This document shows positions 49,433 through 58,701 of a stretch of 64,000 nt of DNA, in pieces. Within the stretch, counting starts at the first letter, position 1. The number at the start of each line of letters is the position of its first letter. The notes beneath the pieces were generated by a model. That model worked only from the letters and a program-made list of their open reading frames with translations. It searched no databases and was not told the origin of the DNA. This DNA is from Dechloromonas sp. A34 (GTDB lineage: Bacteria; Pseudomonadota; Gammaproteobacteria; Burkholderiales; Rhodocyclaceae): the NCBI RefSeq assembly GCF_026261605.1, contig NZ_CP102486.1:3100001-3164000 (forward strand), read 5' to 3'. The translations under genes were made by a program, and so were the position numbers.

Positions 49433-50278
49433 ATGAACCTCATCATCCAGGGCGGTGCCCTCCCCACTTTTCTGCTCGAACGTATCGTTGCCGCGACCGG
49501 CGCCAGTGCCGTCGAACCGCGTCCGCCGCAGGTGGTCCGCCTGACGGGCGCGACGCGCACGGCGGAGTTCGAGGCGCTGATTCCGCTGCTCGAAGCGGAG
49601 AAACTCGACTGGGCCTTCGTCCAGGGCAACAAGAAGCTGTCCGACTTCGGCCTGATCTGCTTCGACATGGATTCGACCCTGATCACCATCGAATGCATCG
49701 ACGAGCTGGCCGACTTCGCCGGCAAGAAGGCCGAGGTGTCAGCCGTCACCGAAGCCGCCATGCGCGGCGAGATCGACTACAGGGAGAGCCTGCGCCGCCG
49801 CCTGGCCTTGCTCGCCGGGCTCGATGCCCGCGTGCTGGCGCGCGTCTATGGCGAACGCCTGCTGCTCTCGGCGGGCGCCCGCGAACTGCTGGCCGCCGCG
49901 CAGAACGCAGGGCTGCGTACGGCGATCCTGTCCGGCGGCTTTACCTACTTTACCGAGCGCCTACGCATCGAACTGGGCTTCGATTTCGCCACTTCGAACG
50001 AACTGGAAATTTCCGGCGGCAAGCTGACCGGGCGGGTCGTCGGCGACATCGTCGATGCCTCGGCCAAGGCACATCACCTGGCGCGCCTGACCGACGAACT
50101 GGGACTACACAAGGATCAGGTGATCGCCTGCGGCGACGGCGCCAACGACTTGCTGATGATGGCCGAGGCCGGCCTGTCGGTGGCCTTCCGCGCCAAGCCG
50201 GCAACGCGGGCCAAGGCCGATGTGGCGATCAATTTCGGTGGTCTGGATTCCCTGCTCAACCTGTTCGACGACGCGTAA
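49433..50278 (+). CDS. serB: Phosphoserine phosphatase
   Basis: SerB completes serine synthesis by hydrolysing phosphoserine. The 281-aa HAD enzyme has nucleophile Asp in CFDMDSTLITIECIDELAD, SGGF in motif II, and GDGANDLLMMAEAG in motif IV. The first 75 residues form a short regulatory-type domain. Serine is also the substrate of CysE, encoded later in the window. Confidence 0.95.
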   Translation: MNLIIQGGALPTFLLERIVAATGASAVEPRPPQVVRLTGATRTAEFEALIPLLEAEKLDWAFVQGNKKLSDFGLICFDMDSTLITIECIDELADFAGKKAEVSAVTEAAMRGEIDYRESLRRRLALLAGLDARVLARVYGERLLLSAGARELLAAAQNAGLRTAILSGGFTYFTERLRIELGFDFATSNELEISGGKLTGRVVGDIVDASAKAHHLARLTDELGLHKDQVIACGDGANDLLMMAEAGLSVAFRAKPATRAKADVAINFGGLDSLLNLFDDA

Positions 50279-50287
50279 GAACAGCGT

Positions 50288-52018
50288 CTATATATCCGGA
50301 CACCAGACCTCGGGTGGCGCCAGCTTTTCGTAAGCGGCGTTGGCCGACAGAAAAACCTCGCCGGTAAGCGCGTTCCACAGCACGGATTTCATCAGCCTGT
50401 CTTGCACCGGCCCCTTGACCTCGGCCAGGTGCAGCTTGATGCCTCGCTCGGCAAGATCTTGGTTGATCTCGCCAAACACCTCGACTGCAGTCGTGTCGAG
50501 CAGGTTAACGCCGCTCATCACCAGCACCAGGTCGTGCGCATCAGCCACGCCTTCCAGCTCCTGGTTCAGGCGTTGCTCGACAGCGCCCAGGTTGCCAAAG
50601 AACAGGCGCTCGTCGATGCGGACGAAAAGCACGCCGGGCAGCGTCTCGACCTCGTAGCGGGCAACGTTGCGGAAATGCTCGGTCCCGGGCACCCGCCCGA
50701 CGACAGCGATATGGGGCGAACTGACGCGAAACAGCAAGGTCGCCATCGACAACACAATACCCATGCCGATCCCCGCCTCCAGGCCAAAGAGCAGTACGCC
50801 ACCGGCAGTGCACAACAAGGCCAGCGCATCCGCCCGGTCGTAGGACCAGGCCTGGCGGAGTGCCTGCAAATCGATCATCGAGGTCGCGGCCATGATGATG
50901 CTGGCCGACAGCACGGCCAGCGGCAGACGCTCGAACCAGCTGGCGGCGCCGGCTAGCACGCCGATCATGGCGAGGGCCGAGACGATGCTGGCCAAGGGCG
51001 TCTGGGCGCCGGCCGCGACATTGATCGCCGAGCGCGACAGGCCGCCGCCGACCGGCATGCCGCCGGAAAAGGCGGCAACGACATTGGCCGCGCCCAACCC
51101 AACCAGTTCGGCATTGGCGTCGATCCGTTCGCGCCGCTTGATGGCCAGGGCCTGGGCCATGGTGATGCTCTGCACCATGCCGATCAGCATCATCAGGAAG
51201 GCCGGAACGATCAGGCTGCGCGTCGCATCGAAGCCGGGCAGGAAGAAGTTGAACGCAGGCAGGCCGGCGGCCACCGAACCGACCACGGCCACCCCGTGGG
51301 CCCGGTCGAGATCGAACTCGATCACCGCCAGCGTACCGACCAGCACGACCACCAGCGGCATGACGCGGACAACGAAGGCTGCCCGCTGGCTGGCGAGGCC
51401 GGCCTTGACCAGCCAGCCGGCGAGTGTCGAACGGACGACGGCGAGCACGAGCAATGCCGTCAGGCCGATGGCCAGCGTCGGGAGATGGCTTTGTGGCAGT
51501 TTGCTCAGCACGTCGAGCATGACCTCGCCGCTGCTCGCGCCATGCGGCGTCACGCCGAGCAGATATTTCAACTGGCTGATGATGATCAGCACCGCCGAAC
51601 CGGAAATGAAACCGCTGATCACCGGCCGGCTCAGCAACTGCGACAGGAAGCCCAGGCGCAGCACACCGCAGGCCAGCAACATGGCACCGGAGAGCAACGA
51701 CAAGGCGGCCGCCAGAGCGATGTATTCAGGCGAGCCGGGGCTGGCGATCGGGCTCAAGACGGCGTAGGTCATGATCGCCGTGACGGCGACCGGCCCAACC
51801 GCCTGCACCATGCTGCTACCCAGCCAGGCATAGGCGATGACCGGCAGGATGCTGACGTACAGCCCCTGTTGCGGCGGCAACCCGGCGAGCAAGGCGTAGG
51901 CGAGGCTCTGCGGAATGACCAGGATGGTCACCATCAAGCCGGCGGTGATGTCGGCGCCGAGTTTTTCTCTGGGGTAATGGGTAAGCCAGGCGGGGAGAAG
52001 TCTGGAGAACGCGGACAT
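50288..52018 (-). CDS. SulP/SLC26-type anion transporter with STAS domain
   Basis: This 576-aa inner-membrane transporter is probably for sulfate or bicarbonate. I chose the ATG at 52018 (MSAFSRLLPAWLTHYPREKLG); the frame continues to a TTG at 52093, a less likely start. The SulP signature region ADITAGLMVTILVIPQSLAYALLAGLPPQQ is near the N-terminus, about 12 spans follow, and a STAS domain occupies residues about 430-560 with GVNLLDTTAVEVF. A sulfate role would suit the cysteine genes in the window, but nothing proves it. Confidence 0.9.
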   Translation of the reverse strand: MSAFSRLLPAWLTHYPREKLGADITAGLMVTILVIPQSLAYALLAGLPPQQGLYVSILPVIAYAWLGSSMVQAVGPVAVTAIMTYAVLSPIASPGSPEYIALAAALSLLSGAMLLACGVLRLGFLSQLLSRPVISGFISGSAVLIIISQLKYLLGVTPHGASSGEVMLDVLSKLPQSHLPTLAIGLTALLVLAVVRSTLAGWLVKAGLASQRAAFVVRVMPLVVVLVGTLAVIEFDLDRAHGVAVVGSVAAGLPAFNFFLPGFDATRSLIVPAFLMMLIGMVQSITMAQALAIKRRERIDANAELVGLGAANVVAAFSGGMPVGGGLSRSAINVAAGAQTPLASIVSALAMIGVLAGAASWFERLPLAVLSASIIMAATSMIDLQALRQAWSYDRADALALLCTAGGVLLFGLEAGIGMGIVLSMATLLFRVSSPHIAVVGRVPGTEHFRNVARYEVETLPGVLFVRIDERLFFGNLGAVEQRLNQELEGVADAHDLVLVMSGVNLLDTTAVEVFGEINQDLAERGIKLHLAEVKGPVQDRLMKSVLWNALTGEVFLSANAAYEKLAPPEVWCPDI

Positions 52019-52156
52019 TGCTGGCAAAGCCTTACCGGAGCGGTCGATGGCGGAAAGTCCGGCAGTATCGGCCGCCGGGATAGGAGGCGTCAATCGGCTG
52101 ACGAGCCAAGGCCACGGCCCGGGATGGCCGGGATGCCTGGCCTTGGCCGTCGAAAA

Positions 52157-53164
52157 TCAGCGCATGGCGCGCAGGCGGGCGATGCGTTCGGCCGTGTCGG
52201 GGTGGGTGGACAGGCCGTCCCATCCTGCCCCGGCGCTGCCCTTGGCGCCATGGGCTTTTTCCATGCGCTCGAGCATCGCGGCCAGCGGCTCGGTCCCCCG
52301 CCCGGCCGCCAGCATGGTACGCGCGGCATAGGCATCGGCTTCGAATTCGAATTCGCGCGAATAGCGGGATTCGAGGACCAGGACGCCCAGGCCGGCGGCA
52401 ACCGACGAGATGTCGCCGAGGTAGACACCGACCACGAAGGAAACCACCGATGACTGGATCAACTGGCGCAGCCCGTGGCGATTGGCGACATGCCCCAGTT
52501 CGTGGGCAATGACGCCGGCTACTTCATCGTCGCTTTCGGCCAGCCGGATCAGTTGATCGAATATCACGACATCGCCGCTGGGCAGCGCGAAGGCATTGGG
52601 GCCCGTGGCCGAGGAGCGGAAGTGCAGGCGGTAGGCCGGCAGATCGCTGCCGGTCTGCAAGACCTTCTGGACATGTTCACTCAAGGCGGTGCGGCGTGCC
52701 TCGCTGAGCACGGATTGGTTGAGCAGGCGCTCGTCGAGGACGGCCAGGGTGTGCTGCGACATGGATTGCAGTACGGGCTCCGGAATGCGCGGGGCCAGCA
52801 CCTTGGCGATGGCGGGCAGGCCCCAGAAATAGAGTGCCACGATCAGCAACACTGCCCCGGCCAGGGAGCCCAGCGCCCAGGTCCAGCGGGTTTGCATGCG
52901 GACCACCGGCGACTCGGCGAAGCCGGCCGCCTTCAGCCAGTGCGCGAAGGCATCGAGGTCGGCGACTTCGAACATCGCGCCGTCGGCAAAGCGGACAAAG
53001 CGCGGCGAACGCCCCATCGCCTCGGAGATGTCGACCTCGCCACGCCCGGCCCGCCGTTCGCCGAACTGGCCGCGGGCGACGATTTCGTCACCGACCGCAA
53101 ACAGCTCGGCCGACTGGCGCAACGGCGTGCGCCCGTCGTAGTAGCAAGCGGCAACCCCTTTCAC
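52157..53164 (-). CDS. M48-family metallopeptidase with N-terminal soluble domain
   Basis: This 335-aa membrane protease starts at a GTG whose bases overlap the DUF898 gene stop (GTGA). Residues 1-90 form a beta-rich domain without known function, one span lies at about 95-116, and the M48 domain follows with zinc site HELGH (His221, Glu222, His225) and the third ligand Glu in EFEADAYAA. THPDTAERIARL is typical of the C-terminal end. Coupling to the DUF898 protein suggests they act together at the membrane. Confidence 0.9.
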   Translation of the reverse strand: MKGVAACYYDGRTPLRQSAELFAVGDEIVARGQFGERRAGRGEVDISEAMGRSPRFVRFADGAMFEVADLDAFAHWLKAAGFAESPVVRMQTRWTWALGSLAGAVLLIVALYFWGLPAIAKVLAPRIPEPVLQSMSQHTLAVLDERLLNQSVLSEARRTALSEHVQKVLQTGSDLPAYRLHFRSSATGPNAFALPSGDVVIFDQLIRLAESDDEVAGVIAHELGHVANRHGLRQLIQSSVVSFVVGVYLGDISSVAAGLGVLVLESRYSREFEFEADAYAARTMLAAGRGTEPLAAMLERMEKAHGAKGSAGAGWDGLSTHPDTAERIARLRAMR

Positions 53165-54489
53165 AGCCCGATGTCCAGGTCGAACATTTCGGCTGCTTCG
53201 TCGCCGATGGCGCTGGCCGTGCTGGCTTCGCCGGCAACGAAGTCGTTCAGGCTGCCGCTGACCGCGAGGGCAAGATACTCGGCGCGGAAGCGGGCGACCC
53301 GCACCTGTGCCCAGGGAATAAACAGCCCGAGCGTGAAGATGATGGCCAGCCAGTTCACCACGGTCAGCCCGATATAGCCGCCGACCGGCAGGCGGCTGAC
53401 GAAACGGTGGAAACCGAGACGGGTCGTGCCCCAGATGGCATTGGTAATGCGCGCCGCGACATAGGGCACGATGACCGCTTGCGAGATCACCAGCAGCAGG
53501 GGGATCAGCATGAAAACGACGCCCAGGGCGAGGAAGGCTTCCTTGCCGGCAGCGCCGGCGGCCGCCATCCCGGCAATGACGCCGAGGGCGACGATAAGGC
53601 CGATGAAGATTAGGCCGGGGAGCAGGAATATCTTGTAGAGGGTGCCGGTGGTGACGGCGCAATCGAAAGCCGTCGTCCCGAAGCGCGTGTTGTCGAGGAT
53701 GAACTTGCGCACTTGCCGGTAGAAAACCGGGAAAGCCAGCCAGAGCGTCAATGGAACGAGCAGCCCATAGCCGAAAAATACCTTGAAGGCCTGCCCATAG
53801 CTGCCGTGGAACGAGAAACGCAGGCCGCGGTAGCTGGTGTTGTGCGCCCGGAAGCGGAAGGCTTTGACGGCCAGCCAGGGAAGCAGCGCCAGCAGACCGA
53901 GGGCGACGATCCCGTAGGCCAGCGGACTGATATTCTGGGCCACGGAAAGGCTGAGCAGCAGCACGACGGCGACAGCCCGGCCCTTGAGGATGGCGATCGG
54001 CTGACCGTGGTAGTCGAAGCCCGAGCCGTCGAGCAGCAGGTTGCGGTGAAAGTACTGTTCGCGCCGCACCTTGGCCCAGGCCGAGTAGATGCCGAGGGTG
54101 AGGATGCTGAGCAGGAGATTGACGATCCAGATGCGGAAATACTCGCCGCCATCGCCGACAAAGCGGAAATTCTCCTCGTGCCGCTCGGCAGTTTCGGCGG
54201 CGGCGTCGCCCGCCTGCACTGGTGCAGCTGGGGCGGCCGGTTCGGGAACGAGTGCTGCGGGCGGCGCTTTTTCCAGAGTGGCGTCATAGGCTTGCCGCGC
54301 CTCGGGGTCGCCGAGCGTCTGGAAGGCCTGGCGCAGGGCATTGAGGTGTTCTGCTGTCGGCCTCTCCTGCGCCTTCATCATTTCCCGGAAGCTATCGAGT
54401 TGCCGGGCGTAGGCCGCCTTGATTTCGGCCAGCGTGGCCTCCGGCCCGATGCCGAGCACTTCGTAGTAAGTGGCTGCAAGCGTTTGCAT
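53161..54489 (-). CDS. J-domain-like / DUF898 (YjgN-family) membrane protein
   Basis: From the ATG at 54489 (preceded by GGGGGAAAG) the product is 442 aa; a GTG 24 bases upstream is possible. Residues 8-70 resemble a J domain (YYEVLGIGPEATLAEIKAAYARQL, ALRQAFQTLGDPEARQAYD), but the loop that should carry HPD reads QLDS, so stimulation of an Hsp70 is doubtful. A Pro/Ala linker leads to DUF898 with about 8 spans (FRIWIVNLLLSILTLGIYSAWAKVR, NTSYRGLRF). The function is unknown. It overlaps the M48 peptidase gene by 4 bases. Confidence 0.88.
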   Translation of the reverse strand: MQTLAATYYEVLGIGPEATLAEIKAAYARQLDSFREMMKAQERPTAEHLNALRQAFQTLGDPEARQAYDATLEKAPPAALVPEPAAPAAPVQAGDAAAETAERHEENFRFVGDGGEYFRIWIVNLLLSILTLGIYSAWAKVRREQYFHRNLLLDGSGFDYHGQPIAILKGRAVAVVLLLSLSVAQNISPLAYGIVALGLLALLPWLAVKAFRFRAHNTSYRGLRFSFHGSYGQAFKVFFGYGLLVPLTLWLAFPVFYRQVRKFILDNTRFGTTAFDCAVTTGTLYKIFLLPGLIFIGLIVALGVIAGMAAAGAAGKEAFLALGVVFMLIPLLLVISQAVIVPYVAARITNAIWGTTRLGFHRFVSRLPVGGYIGLTVVNWLAIIFTLGLFIPWAQVRVARFRAEYLALAVSGSLNDFVAGEASTASAIGDEAAEMFDLDIGL

Positions 54490-54636
54490 CTTTCCCCCAG
54501 TGAATGTCGGCACCGCCTAGAATCGCGCCATTTTATCCATTTGGCACGCCGGGTGGATGACAAACAACTGGTAATTGCATTCTGCCGCCCATCCGCACAG
54601 CTCTGCCCCGGCCGATTGTGGTAACCGGAAGCGCGC

Positions 54637-55032
54637 TCAGTGCAGGTCGACGGCGTGCTGCTTGAGGGCTTCCAGCGGCACGATTTCGAGCGCCGCCTGG
54701 TTGGTCGAATTCAGTGCCACGTGCGGCGCCTGTCCAGCCTGCCAGGCCTGCAGCCAGCGCGCGGCGCACAGGCACCAGCGCTGACCCGGTCGCAAGCCGG
54801 GAAAGTCGAATTCGGGGTGCGGTGTCGACAGGTCGTTGCCGCTCGCCTTGGAGAATTCGAGGAACTCGGCGGTCAGCACGACACACACCGTGTGGCTGCC
54901 GAAATCGTCTTCCGAGGTATTGCAGCAGCCATCGCGAAAAAAGCCGGTGACCGGTTGCTCGGAACAAGGCAACAGCGGTCCGCCCAGGACATTGAGCTGG
55001 CTGCCCCGCCCCGGGAAGTCACGGGTTTTCAT
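54637..55032 (-). CDS. DUF2237-family protein
   Basis: This 131-aa cytoplasmic protein has a conserved set of Cys (PCSEQPVTGFFRDGCCNT, GSHTVCVV, RWCLCAARW) and ends LEIVPLEALKQHAVDLH, all family hallmarks. The function is not known. Its start overlaps iscX by 4 bases (ATGA), making it the last gene of the isc operon here. The Cys-rich nature would suit a metal- or thiol-related role, but that is a guess. Confidence 0.88.
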   Translation of the reverse strand: MKTRDFPGRGSQLNVLGGPLLPCSEQPVTGFFRDGCCNTSEDDFGSHTVCVVLTAEFLEFSKASGNDLSTPHPEFDFPGLRPGQRWCLCAARWLQAWQAGQAPHVALNSTNQAALEIVPLEALKQHAVDLH

Positions 55033-55223
55033 TCCACTTCGTCGATCCAGGCCTGCTGGATGGCTTCGAGTATCTTCTCGCCGCAGTGCTTGGGATCGTC
55101 GTTGAATTCAGGGAGCGCCATGACCCAGTCGCGCAGGTCGACGAAATTGATCTTCAGCGGGTCGATGGCCGGATGCGCCTCGGAAAGTTCGATGGCGATA
55201 TCGTTGATGTCGGTCCATTTCAT
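55029..55223 (-). CDS. iscX: Fe-S assembly protein IscX
   Basis: IscX (YfhJ) is a small acidic protein that binds IscS and iron and tunes the rate of cluster assembly. The 64-aa product begins [18 protein letters not shown] and contains KINFVDLRDWVMALPEF and CGEKILEAIQQAWIDE, a full-length match. It overlaps fdx upstream and the DUF2237 gene downstream by 4 bases each. Confidence 0.96.
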   Translation of the reverse strand: MKWTDINDIAIELSEAHPAIDPLKINFVDLRDWVMALPEFNDDPKHCGEKILEAIQQAWIDEVE

Positions 55224-55564
55224 TTGCGGTGCCCCTCCTTCGCCATATTGATGCTGTATTTCGGGATTTCGACGACCAGCGGCGTCTTGCCGACGATGGC
55301 CTGGCAGCCGAGGCGGGAATTGGGTTCGAGGCCCCAGGCCTTGTCGAGCAGGTCTTCCTCTTCCTCTTCGGCCGGCGTCAGCGAGTTGAAGCCTTCGCGG
55401 ACGATGACGTGGCAGGTCGTGCAGGCGCAGGACATTTCGCAGGCGTGATCAAGTTCGACACCGTTCTCAAGCAGCGTCTGGCAAATGGACTTGCCCTCTT
55501 CCGCCTCGATCACGGCGCCGTCCGGACAGTTTTCGACGTGTGGCAGGACGATCAGTTGCGTCAT
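55220..55564 (-). CDS. fdx: ISC system 2Fe-2S ferredoxin
   Basis: This electron carrier supports sulfur reduction during cluster assembly on IscU. The 114-aa product has cluster Cys42, Cys48 and Cys51 ([11 protein letters not shown]) and Cys87 (SRLGCQAI), the adrenodoxin-type pattern, with an acidic patch EEEEED near residue 66. It overlaps hscA by 4 bases. Confidence 0.96.
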   Translation of the reverse strand: MTQLIVLPHVENCPDGAVIEAEEGKSICQTLLENGVELDHACEMSCACTTCHVIVREGFNSLTPAEEEEEDLLDKAWGLEPNSRLGCQAIVGKTPLVVEIPKYSINMAKEGHRK

Positions 55565-57441
55565 GCGTCTTCTCCCATCTTGATGTCGTCGACCTTGCGG
55601 CCGGACAGCACTTTCTTGATGCTCTGGTCCATGCGACGGTGCGCAAAAGCCTGCGTCTCGAAGCCGAGGTCGTCCATCGCGATGTTGATCAGGCGGCGGT
55701 TGTCGCCGGCCATGGTGTCGCGCAGCTTGGCGATGGTAGCGACAATCTTGGCGGTTTCCGCCTCGTTGAGCAGATGCGGGTCTTCCATCATGGCGGCTTC
55801 GGTCGCCTCAATCATGCGTTGTGCCTCGACCTGTGCTTCCTTCAGCGCCCTGGCCACTGCATCGTCTTTGGCGTGTTCCATCGAATCCTTGAGCATGCCA
55901 GCGATTTCGTCATCGGACAGGCCGTAGGATGGCTTGACGGTGACGCTGGCTTCGACGCCGGTGGTCTGCTCACGCGCAGCGACCGACAGCAGGCCGTCGG
56001 CATCGACCTGGAAGGTGACGCGGATGCGGGCCGCCCCGGCGACCATCGGCGGAATGCCGCGCAATTCGAAGCGGGCCAGCGAACGGCAATCGCTGATCAG
56101 CTCGCGCTCGCCTTGCACGACGTGAATCGCCATCGCCGTCTGGCCATCCTTGAAGGTGGTGAATTCCTGAGCGCGGGCGGTCGGAATGGTCGAGTTGCGC
56201 GGGATGACCTTTTCGGTCAGGCCGCCCATGGTTTCCAGGCCAAGCGACAGCGGCGTGACGTCGAGCAGCAGCCAGTCGTCCTTGCCGGTCTTGTTACCGA
56301 CCAGCAGGTTGGCTTGGGTTGCCGCGCCGAGGGCGACGACCTTGTCCGGGTCGAGATTGGTCAGCGGTTCCTGGCGGAAGAAATCGCCGACCGCTTTCTG
56401 GACCTGCGGCATGCGCGTCGAGCCGCCAACCATGACCACACCCTTGACATCTTCGGCGCGCAGGCCGGCATCACGCAGGGCCTTCTTGACCGGCTGCATG
56501 GTCTTCGAAATCAGCGTCTGGGCGATTTCGGCAAAGGTCGCGACGTCGAGCTTGGTATCGACGATCTCGCCGGTGGACAGCCGGGCGGTGATCGGCGCCT
56601 CCGGATTATTGCTGAGGTATTCTTTAGCTTCGCGGCAGCGCATCATCAGCAGGCGGCCGTCTTCCGGCGACAGCGGCTGCAGCTTGGCCTGTTCGATGGC
56701 CCAGCAGAAAATGCGGTGATCGAAGTCGTCACCACCGAGCGCCGAATCGCCGCCGGTGGACATCACTTCGAAGACGCCCTTGGTCAGCTTCAGGATGGAG
56801 ATGTCGAAAGTGCCGCCGCCGAGGTCGTAGACGGCATAGACGCCCTCCGCCGCATTATCCAGCCCGTAGGCGATGGCGGCGGCGGTCGGTTCGTTGAGCA
56901 GGCGCAGCACGTTGAGGCCGGCGAGGCGGGCGGCATCCTTGGTGGCCTGGCGCTGGGCATCGTCGAAATAGGCGGGCACCGTGATCACGGCGCCGACCAG
57001 TTCGCCGGCCAGGGCGATTTCGGCACGTTCCTTGAGGTTTTTCAGGATCTCGGCCGAGACTTCGACTGGGCTCTTGATGCCGGCGATGGTGTTGACCTTG
57101 ACCATGCCCGGCGCTTCGACAAAATCGTAGGGCATGGATTCGACGTGGGCGATATCCTTCAGCCCACGGCCCATGAAGCGCTTGACCGAGACGACGGTGT
57201 TGCGCGGATCGATCGCCTGTTTCTTCTGGGCGTCGTAACCGACTTCGGTGGTGTTGTCGGCGTGGTAGCGGACGACCGAGGGCAGCAAGGGCCGGCCCTG
57301 CTCGTCGCTCAGGCAGACGGCAATGCCGCTGCGCACGGTGGCGACCAGCGAATTGGTCGTGCCGAGGTCGATACCGATGGCAAGTTTGTGCTCGTGGGGT
57401 GCAGCCGACTCTCCGGGCTCGGCAATTTGAAACAGGGCCAT
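55561..57441 (-). CDS. hscA: Fe-S cluster assembly Hsp70 chaperone HscA
   Basis: HscA uses ATP to release the new cluster from IscU. The 626-aa Hsp70 has [37 protein letters not shown], and a substrate-binding domain with a shorter lid than DnaK. The length and its place between hscB and fdx identify it as HscA rather than DnaK. Confidence 0.97.
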   Translation of the reverse strand: MALFQIAEPGESAAPHEHKLAIGIDLGTTNSLVATVRSGIAVCLSDEQGRPLLPSVVRYHADNTTEVGYDAQKKQAIDPRNTVVSVKRFMGRGLKDIAHVESMPYDFVEAPGMVKVNTIAGIKSPVEVSAEILKNLKERAEIALAGELVGAVITVPAYFDDAQRQATKDAARLAGLNVLRLLNEPTAAAIAYGLDNAAEGVYAVYDLGGGTFDISILKLTKGVFEVMSTGGDSALGGDDFDHRIFCWAIEQAKLQPLSPEDGRLLMMRCREAKEYLSNNPEAPITARLSTGEIVDTKLDVATFAEIAQTLISKTMQPVKKALRDAGLRAEDVKGVVMVGGSTRMPQVQKAVGDFFRQEPLTNLDPDKVVALGAATQANLLVGNKTGKDDWLLLDVTPLSLGLETMGGLTEKVIPRNSTIPTARAQEFTTFKDGQTAMAIHVVQGERELISDCRSLARFELRGIPPMVAGAARIRVTFQVDADGLLSVAAREQTTGVEASVTVKPSYGLSDDEIAGMLKDSMEHAKDDAVARALKEAQVEAQRMIEATEAAMMEDPHLLNEAETAKIVATIAKLRDTMAGDNRRLINIAMDDLGFETQAFAHRRMDQSIKKVLSGRKVDDIKMGEDA

Positions 57442-57443
57442 TT

Positions 57444-57971
57444 TTATTCTTCCAGCGACGCCAGCGCGTCGTCGATTTCGTGCAAGAGTTTTTCGAGGAA
57501 CATCAGCCGGCGGACACGGTCGGTGGCCAGCGCGAAATCGCCGCTGCCATCGAGTAATTCGCCGAGTTCCTGATAACGGGTGTTGATGTCGCCGCGCAGC
57601 CGGTTGTGGAGATGCTCGAGCTCGTGGTGGTCACCGCCGTGGCGCGCATCCATCACGGCTTCCCGCCATTCCATCTGGTCCATCAGAAAATCGGCCGGCA
57701 TCGCGGTATTGTTCTCCGCTTGGATGTCGTGGCCGCCCAGATGCAGCAGGTACTTGGCCCGCTCCAGCGGCTTTTTCAGCGTCTGGTAGGCTTCGTTGGC
57801 GTGCGTCGCCCACTGCATCGACATTCGGCGCTCGGCTTCGCCGGCATTGGCGAAGCGGTCCGGATGCACCTGGGCCTGGATGTCGCGGTAACGGGAATCC
57901 AGATCCGACAGATCGAGCCGAAAACCACGGTTCAATCCAAACAGGGAGAAGTGGTCGGCGCGAAGATCCAT
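57444..57971 (-). CDS. hscB: Co-chaperone HscB
   Basis: HscB is the J-protein that brings IscU to HscA. The 175-aa product starts [20 protein letters not shown] and has an intact HPD in [16 protein letters not shown], then a C-terminal helical IscU-binding domain. It shares one base with the iscA stop. Confidence 0.96.
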   Translation of the reverse strand: MDLRADHFSLFGLNRGFRLDLSDLDSRYRDIQAQVHPDRFANAGEAERRMSMQWATHANEAYQTLKKPLERAKYLLHLGGHDIQAENNTAMPADFLMDQMEWREAVMDARHGGDHHELEHLHNRLRGDINTRYQELGELLDGSGDFALATDRVRRLMFLEKLLHEIDDALASLEE

Positions 57972-58294
57972 CAGACGTTAAAGGATTCGCCGCAGCCGCA
58001 CTGGTCTTTCACGTTCGGATTATTGAACTTGAAACCTTCGTTCAGTCCTTCGCGGGCGAAATCGAGTTCCATCCCTTCCAGGTACGGCATGCTCTTGGCG
58101 TCCACAAAGACTTTGACGCCATTGCTTTCGAAGACCATATCCTCGGGATCCACCTCGTCGACAAATTCCAGCTTGTAGGCCATGCCGGAACAGCCGCTGG
58201 TCCGCACCCCGAGGCGCAGGCCAACACCCTTGCCGCGTTTGGTCAGGTAATTGGCAACGTGTTTCGCTGCCTTGTCGGTCAAGGTGACAGCCAT
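57971..58294 (-). CDS. iscA: A-type Fe-S carrier IscA
   Basis: IscA delivers clusters or iron to target proteins. The 107-aa product has the three A-type Cys: Cys35 (TSGCSGMAY), Cys99 and Cys101 (QCGCGESF). It lies 2 bases after iscU. Confidence 0.96.
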   Translation of the reverse strand: MAVTLTDKAAKHVANYLTKRGKGVGLRLGVRTSGCSGMAYKLEFVDEVDPEDMVFESNGVKVFVDAKSMPYLEGMELDFAREGLNEGFKFNNPNVKDQCGCGESFNV

Positions 58295-58296
58295 GC

Positions 58297-58680
58297 TTAT
58301 TCTCCGTGCTTTTTCTTGTAATCGGCCACAGCTGCCTTGATGGCATCCTCGGCCAGAATCGAACAGTGAATTTTAACCGGCGGCAGGGCCAATTCTTCGG
58401 CGATTTCCGTGTTTTTGATCGACAGTGCCTGATCGACGGTCTTGCCCTTGACCCACTCGGTGACCAGTGAAGACGAGGCGATCGCGGAACCGCAACCGTA
58501 GGTCTTGAACTTGGCGTCCTCGATCACGCCGGCCTTGTTCACCTTGATCTGCAGCTTCATGACGTCGCCGCAGGCCGGGGCGCCGACCATGCCGGTACCG
58601 ACCCCGTCGTCTTCCTTGCCGAAGGAGCCAACGTTACGGGGATTCTCATAATGATCAATGACTTTGATGCTATAGCTCAT
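58297..58680 (-). CDS. iscU: Fe-S scaffold protein IscU
   Basis: IscU is the scaffold on which clusters are built from IscS sulfur. The 127-aa product has Cys37 with Asp39 (GAPACGDV), Cys63 ([11 protein letters not shown]) and Cys106. The LPPVKIHCS motif recognised by HscA is intact. It lies 21 bases after iscS. Confidence 0.97.
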   Translation of the reverse strand: MSYSIKVIDHYENPRNVGSFGKEDDGVGTGMVGAPACGDVMKLQIKVNKAGVIEDAKFKTYGCGSAIASSSLVTEWVKGKTVDQALSIKNTEIAEELALPPVKIHCSILAEDAIKAAVADYKKKHGE

Positions 58681-58701
58681 GTTAGTTCTCCTAGAGTTTC
58701 T

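Noticed and set aside
50288..52018. Firm assignment of the SulP transporter as the sulfate source for cysE
   Set aside because: SulP proteins also carry bicarbonate and other anions, and the gene is not linked to sulfate assimilation genes here.
55540..57573. 677-codon open frame on the plus strand
   Set aside because: Antisense of hscA, which has complete Hsp70 motifs.
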